A stretch of 64,000 nucleotides of DNA from NCBI RefSeq assembly GCF_946481145.1, contig NZ_CAMLMJ010000006.1, positions 1 to 64,000 of the forward strand, written 5' to 3'. A program made the translations under genes and the position numbers. Positions 61,308 through 64,000 of the stretch are shown here, piece after piece (within the stretch, counting starts at the first letter, position 1; every line of letters begins with the position of its first letter). The notes under the pieces are model-generated. The model saw only the letters and a program-made list of their open reading frames with translations, did not search any database and had not been told where the DNA came from. The stretch is from an uncultured Sediminibacterium sp. GTDB taxonomy: Bacteria > Bacteroidota > Bacteroidia > Chitinophagales > Chitinophagaceae.

Positions 61308-62823
61308 TATCAGAGATTTATTGAATGAAACTTCAGTCGAATGGGAACGGCTGGAGCTCAAAGAGGGCTTTGATCCTGACGATATTGTAAAAACAATGTG
61401 CGCCTTTGCTAATGATATTAAAAACCATGGGGGAGGCTATTTGGTGTTGGGTTGTGCAGAAAGGGACGGCAGACCAGTACTTCCTCCGACCGGTTTGGAT
61501 CCCAAAATGTTAGATAAATATCAACAAAAAATTCGGGGAATATGCGCGCAGATGGATCCTTATTATTCCCCTGTAGTAAAACCCTATAACTATGACGGTA
61601 GGGATGTATTGGTGCTTTGGATTCCAGTAGGCGATAGAAGGCCGTATCTGGCTCCTGAATCCCAGGCACAGATATCGATCAAAACATACTTCATTAGGCA
61701 AGGTACCTCCTCTGCAAAGGCAAATCCGGTTCAACGCGAACAATTAATTGAGCAATCAGCGAGAGTAAAATTTGAATCGTTGGTTAACACTAATGTGCCG
61801 TTGGTCGAAATTAATCCGGCGCTCATTAAAACTTATTTGCGAGAAACAAAATCTTATTTGGCGGATGAGGTCGAGGAGATGACCTTAGAAGAATTATGTA
61901 AGGCAGTGATGATCGCAAAGGATAGGGGAGATGGTTTGCGACCCCTAAACGTGGGGTTACTGCTGTTTTCTGACCGGCCCGATCAATATTTTCCCGGGGC
62001 TCAGGTGCATATCATTCTGTTTAATGACAATGAAGGGACCGATCCCCATGAAGAGATATTTATTACCGGACCGGTTCATCACCAGGCAAAAGAAGTATTG
62101 GATTTTTTTGAGAAACGCGTAATCCAGAAAAAGGAAATAAGGCGAAACGGGAAGAAGACCACAATTTTAAACTATCCGTTTCCGGCAATTCGCGAAGCAG
62201 TTGTAAATGCAATCTACCATCGTAGTTATGAAGTAGACAATCCGGTTGAGATCGCGATCTATCCAACACGTATCCAAATTGTCAGTTTTACCGGCCCGTT
62301 GCCGCCGGTAACCGAAGCTACGCTTTTACAGGATCGTCAGGATGTGAGAGATTACCGCAATCCGATCTTGGGCTTGTTCCTTAAAGACATGCGTCTAGCG
62401 GAGAAGCTGGCCACTGGTTTGAAACGCATCAGAAAGGAGCTGGCATCCAACGGATCTTCGCCACCTGCGTTTAACATCGGAGATCAAAGTACGCATTTCG
62501 CGGTAACGATGTATCAGCACCAGGACTGGGAAGATGATTCGTTCAGCTTTGATACCCCTCTGCCGGATGATATCGTAGCTGGCGTTTCGATTACACCAGT
62601 TGAGTACACCATACTTGAGAAGGGGCTGGATGGAGTATCATTTGAAGAACTGCGAGACACACTTGCTTCGATCTCTAAGGAGCAATTGGTTGAAGATATT
62701 GCCGGTTTGATTGAAAAGGGATTTCTGTCGGAAAAGGTCTTATCAAAAATGATGGGATTTGTCAAAATCAAATTGTTCAGAACGACGCTTACCGGTCAAA
62801 AAGTCTTCAATCAATCATTTTAG
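61294..62823 (+). CDS. AlbA_2/Schlafen-type protein with HATPase_c_4 domain
   Basis: 509 aa. N-terminal AlbA_2 domain (about 10-130: WERLELKEGF, FANDIKNHGGGYLVLGCAE). A central ATP-binding region has YPFPAIREAVVNAIYHRSY, IYPTRIQIVSFTGPLP and YRNPILG (about 295-370). The C-terminal part is winged-helix-like. Such proteins are often annotated as transcriptional regulators or RecG-like, and some AlbA_2 proteins act as nucleases in defence. It is the last gene of the long operon and overlaps the convergent HEPN gene by 9 bp. Confidence 0.85.
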   Translation: MLPADIRDLLNETSVEWERLELKEGFDPDDIVKTMCAFANDIKNHGGGYLVLGCAERDGRPVLPPTGLDPKMLDKYQQKIRGICAQMDPYYSPVVKPYNYDGRDVLVLWIPVGDRRPYLAPESQAQISIKTYFIRQGTSSAKANPVQREQLIEQSARVKFESLVNTNVPLVEINPALIKTYLRETKSYLADEVEEMTLEELCKAVMIAKDRGDGLRPLNVGLLLFSDRPDQYFPGAQVHIILFNDNEGTDPHEEIFITGPVHHQAKEVLDFFEKRVIQKKEIRRNGKKTTILNYPFPAIREAVVNAIYHRSYEVDNPVEIAIYPTRIQIVSFTGPLPPVTEATLLQDRQDVRDYRNPILGLFLKDMRLAEKLATGLKRIRKELASNGSSPPAFNIGDQSTHFAVTMYQHQDWEDDSFSFDTPLPDDIVAGVSITPVEYTILEKGLDGVSFEELRDTLASISKEQLVEDIAGLIEKGFLSEKVLSKMMGFVKIKLFRTTLTGQKVFNQSF

Positions 62824-64000
62824 AAGCGTTGCATCCTGCAAGTATCTGCTTAGCTCATCGTTTTTTTTGCAATCGATCATCGCTCCATCTAATAGGTCAA
62901 TGAAGTCTTTTTTCTTTATCCTGCAGATAATACAAACTACGATACTTATCCGAAGCGTATCAAACAGCTCCTTTACAAACAGATCAATATCTTGGAATTT
63001 GTGTGCGATCTTTTCGGCGGATTTCTTTTCAAGAATCCCTCCATGAGCAAATGTGCTTCGTATCGAATATCCTTCTTTTATGGTGGAAGCGATTCTCAAT
63101 GGCTCCTTATCAAAAAAAGAACAAAGTAGCGCGGCTCTTTGCCGAATTTTATAATTTACTTCCATATTGTCATTCGAGAAGATTGCTTCAATTCCCATCA
63201 TAACATTCATTACCCTTTTTTCAATAGACAAATTTTCTGTTAAAGCCTCAGAGTAGCGATCATAAGCGATTGTGAGATATGTATTTTTCTTTTTGAAATA
63301 AAAGAAGTCTTCAGGCAATCGATCCATAATTAGATTCATAAAGCCAATTAGCCGATCCTCGTCATTAGTTTTGATAGCGTATTTGAAGTATGGAAAATTG
63401 CTCGTTCCGCTAAAACTGTATGCCAATACACCTTTGCCATTAACCACTAAATCTGTTTCCATGGTAAATGTTTGAAAATATACACTGCCGACTTCAAATA
63501 GGAGGAGGATTCCAACATAACGCTTCGCGACAGCTTGTAAATCATTGGTTGAATGTTTGCCGTTATTGTATTCAGGATTCAATTCGACAGTTGATTCCAG
63601 TATTGCGGAGGGCAGGTAGTGAGAACTTGCCATCATTTCCATCATATGCGATTCAATGGGTATTGCCAGGTCTGCTTCGGTAGTCTGCCGTAGTATCCAA
63701 TGTTGTGGTAACTCTACTTTAAAAGATTCAAGTATGACACCTTGTAACTCCAAACGGATGGAGACATGGTGAGGTTGATCTGTCAAGTCGCGAACCCATC
63801 GCCAGAGTAAATTCTTTATTGCTGAATCCAGATTTGAAGCCGGTTTAAAATATAGCTCAAGTATTTTTCGAATGAAGACCATGATATCATCTTCCGGTCT
63901 TGTACGATCTGCGCAGTGATCATGCAACACTGATAATAAATTTAAGTATTCTGTTGACTCAGAAATTAGCGGAAATATTGATTTGAAAACAACAGGTAAA
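62815..64000 (-). CDS. ApeA-like HEPN protein, N-terminus outside the window
   Basis: At least 394 aa. The frame stays open to the right edge (upstream codons read VVFKSIFPLISEST), so the start lies beyond 64000; a GTG at 63930 is internal. The C-terminal 150 residues are an ApeA-like HEPN domain: VMNVMMGIEAIFSND, KIRQRAALLCSFF and the R-x4-H motif YSIRSTFAHGG. HEPN domains of this type are RNases or their inactive relatives used in abortive defence. It is convergent with the AlbA_2 gene, overlapping by 9 bp. Confidence 0.8.
   Translation of the reverse strand, partial: LPVVFKSIFPLISESTEYLNLLSVLHDHCADRTRPEDDIMVFIRKILELYFKPASNLDSAIKNLLWRWVRDLTDQPHHVSIRLELQGVILESFKVELPQHWILRQTTEADLAIPIESHMMEMMASSHYLPSAILESTVELNPEYNNGKHSTNDLQAVAKRYVGILLLFEVGSVYFQTFTMETDLVVNGKGVLAYSFSGTSNFPYFKYAIKTNDEDRLIGFMNLIMDRLPEDFFYFKKKNTYLTIAYDRYSEALTENLSIEKRVMNVMMGIEAIFSNDNMEVNYKIRQRAALLCSFFDKEPLRIASTIKEGYSIRSTFAHGGILEKKSAEKIAHKFQDIDLFVKELFDTLRISIVVCIICRIKKKDFIDLLDGAMIDCKKNDELSRYLQDATLLK

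Noticed and set aside
1..64000. CRISPR arrays, rRNA genes, complete tRNA genes
   Set aside because: No regularly spaced repeats, no rRNA-like conserved segments and only the partial tRNA-Leu were seen.

Overview
The window looks like a Bacteroidota chromosome, most likely Chitinophagales or Sphingobacteriales. The signs are GLPGLI-family proteins, a TonB-dependent receptor with an N-terminal carboxypeptidase-like domain, BF3164-like propeller lipoproteins, Bacteroidetes-type mobilisation genes (MobA/MobB/MobC), an arm-type tyrosine recombinase, and start codons mostly without Shine-Dalgarno sequences. The first 13 kb is clearly more AT-rich than the rest.

1-13.1 kb: a membrane protein / histidine kinase / LuxR response-regulator operon, then a secreted-peptide cassette present twice. 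Copy A holds an atypical response regulator, a GLPGLI protein, a four-cysteine small peptide, a BF3164-like lipoprotein, a CxxC lipoprotein and an outer-membrane receptor. Copy B repeats the first five genes, but its regulator and CxxC lipoprotein have decayed to fragments.

13.2-16.5 kb: a non-replicative DnaE-type polymerase with its own operator, a possible structured RNA, and the 3' part of a tRNA-Leu that marks the left end (att) of an integrated element.

16.8-38.5 kb: an integrative mobilizable element. It carries an integrase, a broken ORF6N gene, an operator-controlled three-gene operon with HEPN-like motifs, a PD-(D/E)XK nuclease, mobCBA with a palindromic oriT candidate, RadC-like, DUF932, SSB and TnsA-like genes. 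Next come an SRAP (YedK/HMCES)-linked gene pair, a trypsin-like protease and DNA polymerase IV (dinB). The region 39.3-42.8 kb carries an XRE regulator, a secreted glycine-zipper protein, an envelope protein and a CPBP protease, a set that resembles a toxin/immunity cassette. A second dnaE copy follows at 43.0-46.0 kb. The two dnaE copies, dinB and the 18.7-21.6 kb operon share one inverted-repeat operator (ACTAAA-N3-TTTAGT), so they look like one DNA-damage-type regulon.

46.1-48.1 kb is a graveyard: an ApeA-like HEPN gene with a stop codon, an IS21 istA fragment and a nonsense-mutated XRE gene.

48.3-64 kb: one long, tightly packed plus-strand run of 16 genes, met tail-to-tail by an ApeA-like HEPN gene. 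Its front half encodes small-molecule or peptide-tailoring enzymes (two GNATs, a radical SAM/SPASM enzyme, a methyltransferase, a membrane protein). Its back half encodes a DUF3883 nuclease-like protein, a phosphoribosyltransferase, a DprA/SLOG protein, a HAD phosphatase, an XRE regulator, a NurA-like/HerA pair, a SANT-methyltransferase fusion resembling Trm1, a Gp37/Gp68 (DUF5131) protein and an AlbA_2/Schlafen-type protein. I know of no named defence system with this set, and it is the best candidate here for an undescribed one. The right end of the element is not in the window.
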